A DNA stretch of 39,069 nt from Aeromicrobium sp. (lineage in GTDB: Bacteria > Actinomycetota > Actinomycetes > Propionibacteriales > Nocardioidaceae), in the NCBI GenBank assembly GCA_025965115.1, contig JAOPXO010000050.1:1-39069 (forward strand). Reading direction: 5' to 3'. This document shows positions 1 through 9,047 of the stretch, in pieces. The notes under the pieces were generated by a model that saw only the letters and a list, made by a program, of their open reading frames with translations, was not told where the DNA came from and made no database searches. Position 1 is the stretch's first letter. Every line of letters starts with the position of its first letter. Made by a program: the position numbers and the translations under genes.

Positions 1-1878
<1,878 letters not shown>

Positions 1879-1883
1879 CCTCC

Positions 1884-2855
1884 GTGGTCGACGTCGCGGC
1901 CCTCGCCGATGACGTACGCGTCGGCAAGCGTGCGGCGATCTCACGGGCCATCACGCTGGTCGAATCCAGCCGCTCAGACCATCGCGCGGAGGCCCGCGAG
2001 CTGCTCAGCATCCTGGCGCCCGATGCCGGAGGTGCGGTGCGCGTCGGCATCTCCGGCGTTCCCGGTGTCGGTAAGTCGACATTCATCGAGGCGCTCGGCA
2101 CCTACCTCGTCGATGAGGGTCATCGGGTCGGTGTGCTCGCGGTCGACCCGTCGAGCGTACGTACCGGTGGATCCGTCCTCGGTGACAAGACCCGGATGGC
2201 CAGGCTGTCGGTCAACCCCGACGCGTACATCCGGCCCTCGCCGAGCGCCGGCACCCTCGGTGGAGTCGCGCGAGCCACCAACCAGGCGATGACCGTGCTC
2301 GAAGCGGCCGGCTTCGATGTCGTGCTGATCGAGACGGTCGGCGTCGGCCAGTCCGAGATCACCGTGGCCGGCATGGTCGACACGTTCTGTTTCCTCACGC
2401 TGGCGCGTTCCGGTGACCAGCTCCAGGGCATCAAGAAGGGCATCCTCGAGATCGTCGACGTCGTTGCGGTCAACAAGGCCGACGGCGACCGCGCCCAGGA
2501 GGCCACGGCCGCCGCCAAGGATCTCGCCGGCGCGCTCCGCCTGGTGTTCGGCGGTTCAAAGGAATGGGTGCCGCCGGTGCTGACCTGCTCGGCGCTCGAG
2601 GGCACCGACATCGACACCGTGTGGGACCGCATCCTGCAACACCGAGACTCGCTCGGCCCGGGCGGCCTGAAGTCCAAGCGTGCCCAGCAGCAGCTCGACT
2701 TCACCTGGGCACTCGTACGCGATGAGCTCGACCAGCGACTGCGCACCGACTCCAAGGTCGCGGCGATGCGTGCCGAAATACGCGAAGCCGTGCTTTCCGG
2801 CGAGCTCCCCGCCGCGACGGCCGCCGATCAGATCCTCGCCGCCTACGACTCCTGA
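1884..2855 (+). CDS. meaB: Methylmalonyl-CoA mutase-associated GTPase MeaB
   Basis: G3E-family P-loop GTPase (MeaB/ArgK) of 323 aa that gates cofactor loading and protects or reactivates methylmalonyl-CoA mutase. Walker A is GVPGVGKST at residues 58-66, the switch/Walker B region is ETVGVGQSE at 150-158, and the guanine-specificity motif NKAD is at 197-200. The start is GTG, 5 nt after the mutase stop and without a clear Shine-Dalgarno, so translation is probably coupled to the mutase. Length and order are typical of actinobacterial mutA-mutB-meaB operons. After the stop, a GGCC-containing inverted repeat lies in the short gap to the convergent gene and may help terminate transcription, but no U-run is present. 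Confidence 0.97.
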   Translation: MVDVAALADDVRVGKRAAISRAITLVESSRSDHRAEARELLSILAPDAGGAVRVGISGVPGVGKSTFIEALGTYLVDEGHRVGVLAVDPSSVRTGGSVLGDKTRMARLSVNPDAYIRPSPSAGTLGGVARATNQAMTVLEAAGFDVVLIETVGVGQSEITVAGMVDTFCFLTLARSGDQLQGIKKGILEIVDVVAVNKADGDRAQEATAAAKDLAGALRLVFGGSKEWVPPVLTCSALEGTDIDTVWDRILQHRDSLGPGGLKSKRAQQQLDFTWALVRDELDQRLRTDSKVAAMRAEIREAVLSGELPAATAADQILAAYDS

Positions 2856-2879
2856 TCAGGTCGTAGGCCGCGTGGCCGC

Positions 2880-3371
2880 TTAAAGGCGCTTGTCGATTTC
2901 CCCCAGCCCTTCCTCGACGGCAGATGCCTCGGGGCTGTATGGAAGTTCTGCAACCTCGTTGAACAGGGTGTGTGCCTCGTAGTCGTGCCCCGGTGTCAGC
3001 GTGACGCTGTCGGTGCCTATCTCGGACACCGTCCAGACGCGGTCTCCGATCTGAAACTTCTCGTGGAGCTTTCCGTGGATGTACGCGACCGGCAGTGTGA
3101 AGGTGTCCACCGGGATCGGCTTCTCGGGAAGATGGAGTTTGTCTCTCCAACGATTGCTGTTCTCAACGCTTTCCAGGTTGTCCCAGATCAAGCCACCGAC
3201 CATCTCGTCGTGTTTTGCCTCCGGGTTGTGAAGTTGGAAGGTCGCAGTGTCCTTAGCTGCACTGAATTCAACGAGCGTGAAAGTCAGCTCGTGTTCTGCG
3301 GCAAGAGAATGTGGGAACGATTTCGCATCGCCAAGTTTGAACGTGATGGCTTCTGCGTCGTGCTGTCCCAT
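2880..3371 (-). CDS. Orphan hypothetical protein (163 aa), AT-richer than surroundings
   Basis: Unrecognised soluble protein of 163 aa. There is no signal peptide, no membrane segment and no cysteine. It is acidic and rich in Asp, Glu, His and Lys, with predicted beta character (alternating hydrophobics such as HELTFTLVEF and VWTVSEIGTDSVTLTPG). The ATG is preceded at a normal distance by a GGAGG Shine-Dalgarno (complement of 3376-3380), which supports real translation. Codon use differs from its neighbours: more A/T third positions and more Lys and Phe codons, so the gene looks like a recent acquisition. It converges on meaB with a 24-nt gap. No function is proposed. Confidence 0.75.
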   Translation of the reverse strand: MGQHDAEAITFKLGDAKSFPHSLAAEHELTFTLVEFSAAKDTATFQLHNPEAKHDEMVGGLIWDNLESVENSNRWRDKLHLPEKPIPVDTFTLPVAYIHGKLHEKFQIGDRVWTVSEIGTDSVTLTPGHDYEAHTLFNEVAELPYSPEASAVEEGLGEIDKRL

Positions 3372-3569
3372 TGTGCCTCCAGAAAGTTCGTGCTGAGCGT
3401 GCGTTCAATGTTCCATAGGCATCCCAACGTGTCACCACGGCGGCCGAAGGAGGTGGGGCGAAGCGGGACAGGCAATCGCGCGCGCCACGGCACACTCCGA
3501 GAAAATCAGCGCCGGTGGACCAACCGAAGTCGCTCGTCAGCGGCGCCCTTCGAGGTGTGAAACGATCGG

Positions 3570-4367
3570 GTGGTGAAGCGAACCGTCTCAGCCCACCTCG
3601 AGCTTCAGCTTCACGACACCGCTGACCTCGTATTCTCCGTCGCCGTCGCCCAAGGCAACCCGGTCAGGTCCGAAACCCTCTCGATCGTCGCCAACGGCAC
3701 TGAGCTGGAGCCGACCGAGTTGGTCAGCGACCACGGCACGCGCTTGCACCGCATCACCGGCCACAAAGGCCCCATGACGATGGACTACGAGGCTGTCATC
3801 GACGGTCTGGCCGACCCGGCGCCCAATCACGAGCTGGACGTGATCACCTACCGGCGCCCGAGCCGCTACGCGGAGTCCGACACCTTGTTCTCGACCGCGA
3901 ACCACGAGTTCGCCGGGCTGACCGGCAAGGCCCTGCTCGACGGTGTCTCATCGTGGGTCGGTGAGCACCTGTCCTACGTGCCGGGCACGAGCCAGCCGAC
4001 CGACGGCGCCGTTGCGACGATGTTGGCGCGCCAGGGAGTCTGTCGTGACTACGCCCATCTCGTCATTGCCTTGCTGCGCGGACTCGACGTGCCGGCCCGG
4101 CTGGTCTCGGTCTACGCGCCGGGTCTGTTTCCGATGGACTTCCATGCTGTGGCCGAGGCCTGGTTCGATGGGCGTTGGTATGTCCTTGACGCCACCACCC
4201 TCGCCCCACGCAGCAGCCTGGTGCGCATAGCGACCGGCCAGGATGCATCGGAGACGGCATTCCTGTCGCAGTACGGCGCCGCGGTCGACCTGCTCGGAAT
4301 CAACGTCACCGCTGTCGTCGATGAGCTGCCGAACGATGACTTGTCCGAACTCGTGCAATTGCGCTGA
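3570..4367 (+). CDS. Transglutaminase-like (cysteine protease fold) protein
   Basis: 265-aa cytosolic protein with an N-terminal beta-sandwich (residues 1-100, bacterial transglutaminase N-terminal type) and a transglutaminase core (about 105-215). The catalytic triad is visible: Cys158 in GVCRDYAHL, His192 in FHAVAEAWF and Asp207 in VLDAT. Proteins of this family can be peptidases, amidases or cross-linkers; in many bacteria they accompany circularly permuted ATP-grasp and alpha-E proteins, but none of these is beside it here, so the substrate is unknown. Two tandem GTG codons (3570 and 3573) could start it; an AACGAT hexamer 6 nt before the second would fit a leaderless start at 3573. A long stem-loop follows 21 nt after the stop. 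Confidence 0.9.
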   Translation: MVKRTVSAHLELQLHDTADLVFSVAVAQGNPVRSETLSIVANGTELEPTELVSDHGTRLHRITGHKGPMTMDYEAVIDGLADPAPNHELDVITYRRPSRYAESDTLFSTANHEFAGLTGKALLDGVSSWVGEHLSYVPGTSQPTDGAVATMLARQGVCRDYAHLVIALLRGLDVPARLVSVYAPGLFPMDFHAVAEAWFDGRWYVLDATTLAPRSSLVRIATGQDASETAFLSQYGAAVDLLGINVTAVVDELPNDDLSELVQLR

Positions 4368-4388
4368 TCAGGCGGCAGAAGAGTGGAT

Positions 4389-4422
4389 GCGACGCGGGAA
4401 CTAGGGAGCGTCCCCGCGTCGC
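4389..4422. terminator. Stem-loop between convergent genes, terminator-like
   Basis: Perfect 10-bp inverted repeat, GCGACGCGGG (4389-4398) and CCCGCGTCGC (4413-4422), with a 14-nt loop, 21 nt past the transglutaminase stop. It has no U-run, as is common for actinobacterial hairpin terminators. It could serve the gene on either strand. Confidence 0.6.
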
Positions 4423-4461
4423 GACGGGATCGTCCCTCCGATGAGGAAGTAACTCAGAAGG

Positions 4462-4490
4462 ACTAGATCCACCTAGTTCTTAGTAACTAG
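4462..4490. repeat. CTAG-rich overlapping inverted repeats
   Basis: An AT-rich patch in otherwise GC-rich DNA carries three CTAG cores: ACTAG (4462-4466), CTAGTT (4473-4478) and AACTAG (4485-4490). The last two form a perfect 6+6 inverted repeat with a 6-nt spacer; the first also pairs with the second. It lies in the 4368-4594 convergent gap. It could be a protein-binding site or a remnant; nothing else is seen in that gap apart from the stem-loop upstream. Confidence 0.45.
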
Positions 4491-4594
4491 ATATGCGAGC
4501 AAAGTCAAGACTGCACCTTTCGCCCAAGATCAGTTAACGTCGTCGGCAGCGGGGCCGGCCGGTTCGGGGGTACGGCCGGACCTGCGAACTCTTG

Positions 4595-5506
4595 TCAGCC
4601 CCTCTTGATGGTGAGCGGAGCGAAGCTCGACGAGTGACTGGTGATGGTCCAGGTGTCGACCTTCCAGCTCGATCCGCTGCGGACCAGGGTGAATGTCGCG
4701 TTCGTCGGCACGGTGATCATCTCGTCCTGGCTGGTGCTGGAGTTGAAAACTGGCATCGACGCGGTCGCCGTGAGAGTCGCCACCAGTCGCGGTGTCGACC
4801 TGGCGTGGTCGACAGCCAGTGCGACGGTCGACCATCCCGGATCGATCCAGGCTGCCCGGTCCGCATAGCCCCTCGTCGTGAACGCCTTGCCATAGAAGAC
4901 TCGGCCCAAGCCCGCGGACGCTTGCTTGGCTCCCGCCGGGGTGCCCGCCCCGCTGAACAGGACGATCCCGAGGGCTCCGCGCGCCGTGGAGTTGGCAGGG
5001 TTGCTGACGAATGCGTTGACCCGAGCCCGATAGACGCCGGAGCCGGTCGACGAGGTCAGCGCCGAGCGTACGAAATTGAAGTCGGACGCCCGGTAGGAGC
5101 GGCGCGGGATCGCGAGCCGCGAGTAGCGCTGCTCGAACACGAATCGCACAGCCGCACACGCGCCGGCCTTGGCGGATGACGCGCCGAACACGCGTGTGGC
5201 CTCGGACGCGCCGCTCACACGGACTGCGGGGCACCAGTTGACCTTGCCATCCTGGACGTTCGCGGCCTTGGGATGACCGGGCCATGTGCCTCGGACGGCG
5301 AGCGGTGCGAGTGCGGCGCTGGGAGCAGGCGGTTTCGTCGTTGTCGCGCTCGGCGTCGGTGTCGCTGTCGTCTTGTGCGTGGCAGTCGCGGACGGTGAGG
5401 ACGTGCCGCCGACCGAGCCATCCGGGCTCGACAAGCCGAGCGCAACGCTCACCGCGACCACCACCGCAACCGTGCCCGCAAGCACGGCAACCCCCTTCGA
5501 CATCAC
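4595..5506 (-). CDS. Secreted or membrane-anchored Ser/Thr/Ala-rich hypothetical protein
   Basis: 303-aa exported protein. Residues 4-24 are a hydrophobic uncleaved anchor or signal segment (VAVLAGTVAVVVAVSVALGL), followed by a low-complexity Ser/Thr/Pro linker (about 25-70) and an extracytoplasmic globular domain (about 75-300) with two cysteines (Cys92 in NWCPAV and a second in GACAAV) that could form a disulfide. It ends in a predicted beta-strand region (SSWKVDTWTITSHSSSFAP) resembling small NTF2- or lipoprotein-like folds, but I do not recognise the family. The start is GTG at 5506 or ATG at 5503; a TATGCT -10 box exactly 6 nt before the GTG supports a leaderless GTG start. Confidence 0.8.
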   Translation of the reverse strand: MMSKGVAVLAGTVAVVVAVSVALGLSSPDGSVGGTSSPSATATHKTTATPTPSATTTKPPAPSAALAPLAVRGTWPGHPKAANVQDGKVNWCPAVRVSGASEATRVFGASSAKAGACAAVRFVFEQRYSRLAIPRRSYRASDFNFVRSALTSSTGSGVYRARVNAFVSNPANSTARGALGIVLFSGAGTPAGAKQASAGLGRVFYGKAFTTRGYADRAAWIDPGWSTVALAVDHARSTPRLVATLTATASMPVFNSSTSQDEMITVPTNATFTLVRSGSSWKVDTWTITSHSSSFAPLTIKRG

Positions 5507-5518
5507 GGCGTCAGCATA
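5507..5518 (-). promoter_or_regulatory. Leaderless promoter of the secreted protein (-10 TATGCT)
   Basis: TATGCT (complement of 5513-5518) lies 6 nt before the GTG start at 5506, so transcription should begin at or beside the start codon. No -35 was assigned. Confidence 0.5.
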
Positions 5519-5564
5519 GGCGAGTTGGTCCGGATGAGTCTGGTCAGCGAGTGCCGGATCCCCC

Positions 5565-5576
5565 TAATGTGTCGGG
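5565..5576 (+). promoter_or_regulatory. Leaderless promoter of the 165-aa membrane protein (-10 TAATGT)
   Basis: TAATGT (5565-5570) is 6 nt before the ATG at 5577. There is no Shine-Dalgarno, consistent with a leaderless mRNA. Confidence 0.5.
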
Positions 5577-6074
5577 ATGGATCAGGCAGCGTTCTACGGA
5601 GTGGTCTCGGCAATCAACTTCACCTTGCTCGGCCTGTGGTGGGTCGCCGTCAAGGACAGGATCAGCGTCGGCAGCACCAGCGCCGGTTTCCACCGCATGG
5701 CATACTTCGTGTCTTTGCAGTTCGTGATCCCGGCGACGGTCTCCCTGCTGGCCCAGGTCGCCCCAGACCGGTCGGAGGTATGGAGGTCCGCCTTTGCGAT
5801 TGCCGGCGTTGCGGGCGCAGTCGGCATCGGGATGCTGGCGCGCGAGATGACCCATCATTCGGCGTCGACGTACGTGCCGAAGGTTTTCGGCCTTCTGGGT
5901 GTCCCGCTGTACGTCTTGGTGCTTGTCGTCGCGTTGTGGCCCGGGGTCATCTCCGACATCGGAATCGATCTTGCGCCGATCGAGGTGGAGGGGCTGCTGC
6001 TCAGCGTGCTGATATTCCTCGGGGTGCAAGAGGCGTGGTTCGTCTCGATGACACCACCGCCCGCCGCTCAGTGA
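5577..6074 (+). CDS. Hypothetical integral membrane protein, about 5 TM segments
   Basis: 165-aa inner-membrane protein with five predicted transmembrane helices: around residues 5-26 (YGVVSAINFTLLGLWWVAV), 43-62, 73-92, 103-124 (FGLLGVPLYVLVLVVALWP) and 138-158. No catalytic or transport motif is recognisable. It is divergent from the secreted protein gene, with 70 nt between starts, and its stop lies 6 nt before the convergent citrate synthase stop. Function unknown. Confidence 0.8.
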   Translation: MDQAAFYGVVSAINFTLLGLWWVAVKDRISVGSTSAGFHRMAYFVSLQFVIPATVSLLAQVAPDRSEVWRSAFAIAGVAGAVGIGMLAREMTHHSASTYVPKVFGLLGVPLYVLVLVVALWPGVISDIGIDLAPIEVEGLLLSVLIFLGVQEAWFVSMTPPPAAQ

Positions 6075-6080
6075 CTCGCG

Positions 6081-7193
6081 TCAGCTGATTGCCCACTTGG
6101 GGTCCCAGCCCTCGACCTCATCGGCTCGGCGGGAGGGCGGCCCGACATAGATCGCGGACGGGCGGATCAACCGACCGGTGCGCTTCTGCTCGAGGATGTG
6201 AGCACTCCAGCCGGCGGTGCGGGCCGATGTGAACATCGCGGTGAACATGTGCGGCGGCACCTCGGCGTAGTCGAGGACGATCGCTGCCCAGAACTCCACA
6301 TTGGTCTCGAGCACGCGATCGGGACGCCGCTCGCGCAGCTCCTTCAGCGCGGCCTGCTCGAGCGCCTCGGCGACCTCGGCGCGCGGTGCGTTGAGCTCCC
6401 GGGCGGTACGGCGAAGGGTGCGGGCGCGAGGATCCTCGGCGCGGTAGACGCGGTGGCCGAAGCCCATCAGGCGGTCACCGCTGTCGAGGACCTTCTTGAC
6501 GTACGCCGTGGCGTCGCCGGTCTTTTCGACCTCTTCGATCATGGTGAGCACGCGGGCCGGGGCGCCGCCGTGCAGCGGGCCGGACATCGCGCCGACGGCT
6601 CCGGAGAGCGCCGCGGCGACATCGGCACCGGTGGAGGTGATCACGCGAGCCGTGAAGGTCGACGCGTTCATGCCGTGCTCGGCAGCCGACACGAGGTAGG
6701 CATCGATCGCCTTGGCGTGGTCGGGGTTGACCTCGCCGCGCCAGCGGGTGAGCATACGGCCGATGATCGAGTCGTTCTTGTCGATCTCTGCCTGCGGCAC
6801 CATCGGCTTGCCGACTCCGCGCGCGGCCTGGGCGACATAGGAAAGGACCATGACCGCGGTGCGGGCAAGGTCCTCACGTACCTGGACGTCGTCGATGTCA
6901 TACGTCTGACGAAGGCCCCAGGCGGGAGCGGTCAGCGCAATCGCGGACTGTACGTCGGCGCGAATGTCGCCGGAGTGAACAGGGATCGGGAACGGCTCAG
7001 CCGGGGGGAGGCCGGGTTCGTACGAACCGTCGACCAGCAGACCCCAGATCTTCTCGAATGGCACGCGGCCAACGAGGTCGTCGATGTCGACACCGCGATA
7101 GCGCAGTGCGGACCCTTCCTTGTCAGGTTCGGCAATCTCGCTCTCGAATGCGATGACGCCTTCAAGTCCGTGGTGCACTTCCACATCAGTCAT
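6081..7193 (-). CDS. citA: Citrate synthase, type 2 (CitA-like)
   Basis: 370-aa citrate synthase: oxaloacetate plus acetyl-CoA to citrate plus CoA, entry to the TCA cycle, cytosolic. Active-site landmarks are His173 (HGMNAS), His208 (SGPLHGGA) and His247 (GFGHRVYRAEDPRA). The position of the usual catalytic Asp (NVDFY in the E. coli enzyme) is Glu300 here (NVEFW), which I believe is a trait of the short actinobacterial CitA group. The frame stays open far upstream into the antisense of pdxH; the start at 7193 is chosen because homologous N-termini begin near VEVHHGLEGV and because CAGAAT lies 7 nt before this ATG. An ATG at 7202 is the alternative. It is divergent from pdxH with 36 nt between starts. 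A 2-methylcitrate synthase role is possible given the nearby propionate genes. Confidence 0.93.
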   Translation of the reverse strand: MTDVEVHHGLEGVIAFESEIAEPDKEGSALRYRGVDIDDLVGRVPFEKIWGLLVDGSYEPGLPPAEPFPIPVHSGDIRADVQSAIALTAPAWGLRQTYDIDDVQVREDLARTAVMVLSYVAQAARGVGKPMVPQAEIDKNDSIIGRMLTRWRGEVNPDHAKAIDAYLVSAAEHGMNASTFTARVITSTGADVAAALSGAVGAMSGPLHGGAPARVLTMIEEVEKTGDATAYVKKVLDSGDRLMGFGHRVYRAEDPRARTLRRTARELNAPRAEVAEALEQAALKELRERRPDRVLETNVEFWAAIVLDYAEVPPHMFTAMFTSARTAGWSAHILEQKRTGRLIRPSAIYVGPPSRRADEVEGWDPKWAIS

Positions 7194-7217
7194 ACCCAGC
7201 ATTCTGCCCTGCGCCGC

Positions 7218-7229
7218 TAGCGTGGGCTC
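7218..7229 (+). promoter_or_regulatory. Leaderless promoter of pdxH (-10 TAGCGT)
   Basis: TAGCGT (7218-7223) is 6 nt upstream of the pdxH ATG at 7230, with no Shine-Dalgarno. The oppositely oriented citA -10 candidate (CAGAAT, complement of 7201-7206) lies in the same 36-nt gap. Confidence 0.5.
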
Positions 7230-7874
7230 ATGGAGTCCCCGGATCTGGCGCACATGCGATCCGAGTACGCGCGTACCGGCCTCGATGAGGCGGCGGCGGG
7301 CGACGATCCACTGGCATTGTTCGGGCGCTGGCTCGATGAGGCGGTGGCTTCCCAGCTGCATGAGCCCAATGCGATGGCCCTCGCCACGGCGACTCCCGAC
7401 GGTCGGCCATCCGTACGCATCGTGCTGCTCAAGGGGTTCGATGCCGGCGGTCTGAGGTTCTTCACGAACTACGACTCCCGGAAGGGTCTCGAGCTCGGCG
7501 CCAATCCACGTGCGGCCGCGGTCCTGTTGTGGCACCCACTTCAGCGGCAGGTGCGTGTCGAAGGTCCGGTGTCCGTCCTCGACGGCGCCGACTCCGATGC
7601 CTATTTCGCATCCCGGCCCCGGGGCGCACAGATCGGCGCGGTGGCATCACCGCAGTCGCAGCCGATCGAGGGTCGAGAGGCGTTGGAGGAGCGGGTCGCC
7701 GAGGTTGAGCGACTCTTCGAGGGGACTGGGGTCGAACGCCCTCCGGTGTGGGGTGGCTACCGGCTCGGGCTCGAGTCGGTCGAGTTCTGGCAGGGCCGCG
7801 AGGACCGTCTGCACGATCGACTGCGATTCGAGCGCCGGGGCGACGGCTGGACTCGTGAACGCCTGGCGCCCTGA
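7230..7874 (+). CDS. pdxH: Pyridoxamine 5'-phosphate oxidase
   Basis: 214-aa FMN enzyme that oxidises pyridoxamine or pyridoxine 5'-phosphate to pyridoxal 5'-phosphate (vitamin B6 synthesis and salvage). The split-barrel flavin fold carries family signatures: NAMALATATPDGRPSVRIVL (about 48-67), FFTNYDSRKGLEL (77-89), the RPRGAQIGAVAS segment and the C-terminal dimerisation/PLP motif VEFWQGREDRLHDRLRFER. Full length. It stands alone on this strand, divergent from citA. Confident. Confidence 0.96.
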   Translation: MESPDLAHMRSEYARTGLDEAAAGDDPLALFGRWLDEAVASQLHEPNAMALATATPDGRPSVRIVLLKGFDAGGLRFFTNYDSRKGLELGANPRAAAVLLWHPLQRQVRVEGPVSVLDGADSDAYFASRPRGAQIGAVASPQSQPIEGREALEERVAEVERLFEGTGVERPPVWGGYRLGLESVEFWQGREDRLHDRLRFERRGDGWTRERLAP

Positions 7875-7990
7875 TCCCGACCAGTCGGTGCAGGTCAGCG
7901 GTGGTCGGCCACGGGGAGTGTCGTCGGGTGTTCACCCGGAATCCACCCTGAGGGACGCCCCGCGCCATGTCCTGGCGTCACGCTCAACGC

Positions 7991-8668
7991 ATGACTGGTA
8001 TCGCGCTGACCCTCGCCCTCGGGCTCGGTCTGGCCTTCGCCGAGTCGGGTCTCGGCCTCGGAATGCTGCTGCCCGGTGAAACCGCGATCGTCGTGCTGGC
8101 CGCGACGATGCGCTCCGGGCCAGAGATGGTGATGCTCGGCATCGCCGTCATGGTGGGCGCCACGCTTGGCGACCATGTCGGCTACCTTCTGGGCCGGCGC
8201 TTCGGCGAGTCCCTCCGCGAGACCACGGTGGTGCGGCGCCTCGGTGTGAGTCACTACGACCGGGCGACCGCTCTGCTGCATCGTCGCGGAGGGCTCGCCG
8301 TCTTCCTGACCCGACTCGTACCGATCATTCGCACCCTCACGCCGGCCGCCGCAGGCGCCTCCGGGCTGGAATATCGCCGCTTCGCTCCCGCCTCACTCGC
8401 CGGTTCGGCGACCTGGTCAGCGGCCTACGTCGGCGGCGGCTCGATCGTCGCGACGCTCACCTCGGTGACGACCGACGCGCTCGGTCGCGCCACCTGGCTG
8501 TTGGTGGTGCTGATCGCTCTGGCGGTGATCCCGGTGCTGTTGATTCGTGCCGTCGTGGGCGTACGACCGGAGGCTGCGGCTCCGGACGTGACATCGCTCG
8601 AACTTGCCGCAGGAATCGGCCACCGCGCCCCTGCGTACACGCCGCTCACCAGCGACATGTTTGTCTGA
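7991..8668 (+). CDS. DedA-family (SNARE-associated/VTT) membrane protein
   Basis: 225-aa integral membrane protein of the DedA/VTT family, whose best studied members act as lipid flippases for undecaprenyl phosphate or phosphatidylethanolamine and affect envelope homeostasis. The N-terminal re-entrant hallmark is visible (AESGLGLGMLLPGETAIVVL), then GATLGDHVGYLLGRRFG, the conserved Arg region FLTRLVPIIRTLTPAAAGAS, and further membrane helices to about residue 190. An ATG at 7967 would extend it, but the one at 7991 is preferred because CACGCT lies 6 nt upstream. Stands alone. The exact lipid is unknown. Confidence 0.9.
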   Translation: MTGIALTLALGLGLAFAESGLGLGMLLPGETAIVVLAATMRSGPEMVMLGIAVMVGATLGDHVGYLLGRRFGESLRETTVVRRLGVSHYDRATALLHRRGGLAVFLTRLVPIIRTLTPAAAGASGLEYRRFAPASLAGSATWSAAYVGGGSIVATLTSVTTDALGRATWLLVVLIALAVIPVLLIRAVVGVRPEAAAPDVTSLELAAGIGHRAPAYTPLTSDMFV

Positions 8669-8680
8669 CGGGCCGAGTGT

Positions 8681-8977
8681 CTAGAGGACGACGAATGCAG
8701 CTGCGATCGCCGGCAGCGCGCCGCACAGGACCCACGGCGACAACGGCGGGACGCGGTGGACGAGGCGGATGACGATCAGCGCGAGGATGCCGATCACCGC
8801 CATCACGCACAGCAGAATCGTGGCATCTGAGGTGCGACCGTTGTCATCGATCGTGTGGCCTACCGCGACGAGCGCTCCGAGCGGGAACAACGAGACAGCG
8901 GTGACCAGGAACGTGATGACCCAACGCTGGACCTGCTCGATGCTGAGCTGCTTGCGAATCTTTGTCGGACGACTCAT
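8681..8977 (-). CDS. Small hypothetical membrane protein, 3 TM segments
   Basis: 98-aa protein: a basic cytosolic N-terminus (SRPTKIRKQLSIEQVQRW), a helix at about 20-42, a second at about 52-71 (ILLCVMAVIGILALIVIRLV) and a third at about 77-97. No motif is recognised. The ATG has an AGGCAGGG ribosome-binding region, and the whole leader is occupied by a nine-codon micro-ORF starting MSERQR (8985-9014). It is convergent with the DedA gene and 12 nt from it. Confidence 0.75.
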   Translation of the reverse strand: MSRPTKIRKQLSIEQVQRWVITFLVTAVSLFPLGALVAVGHTIDDNGRTSDATILLCVMAVIGILALIVIRLVHRVPPLSPWVLCGALPAIAAAFVVL

Positions 8978-8984
8978 CCCTGCC

Positions 8985-9014
8985 TCAATGATTCGTTCGC
9001 TGGCGCTCGCTCAT
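8985..9014 (-). CDS. Micro-ORF MSERQRTNH upstream of the small membrane protein
   Basis: Nine codons plus TGA. CATACT lies exactly 6 nt before its ATG, suggesting a leaderless transcript. The stop is 7 nt (GGCAGGG, a Shine-Dalgarno) before the next ATG, so ribosomes could re-initiate. Its first 18 bases are identical to those of the micro-ORF before ideR at 21884. No experimental evidence is available, so it remains a prediction. Confidence 0.5.
   Translation of the reverse strand: MSERQRTNH
8995..9014 (-). repeat. Dispersed element, copy 1 (ATGAGCGAGCGCCAGCGA)
   Basis: Copy 1 of an 18-base identical sequence found also at 21884-21901 on the + strand; downstream bases remain loosely similar. 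Both copies start at an ATG in a gene leader. Confidence 0.7.
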
Positions 9015-9047
9015 GGCCTCAGTATGGGCGCCGTGCGTCGGGTGACT

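Noticed and set aside
6198-7220. 340-codon open frame opposite citrate synthase
   Set aside because: Citrate synthase is certain from its active-site motifs; the opposite frame is a GC-rich shadow.
7194-7535. N-terminal extension of citrate synthase (114 extra codons)
   Set aside because: It would overlap pdxH antisense and has no similarity to citrate synthase; the conserved N-terminus begins near 7193.
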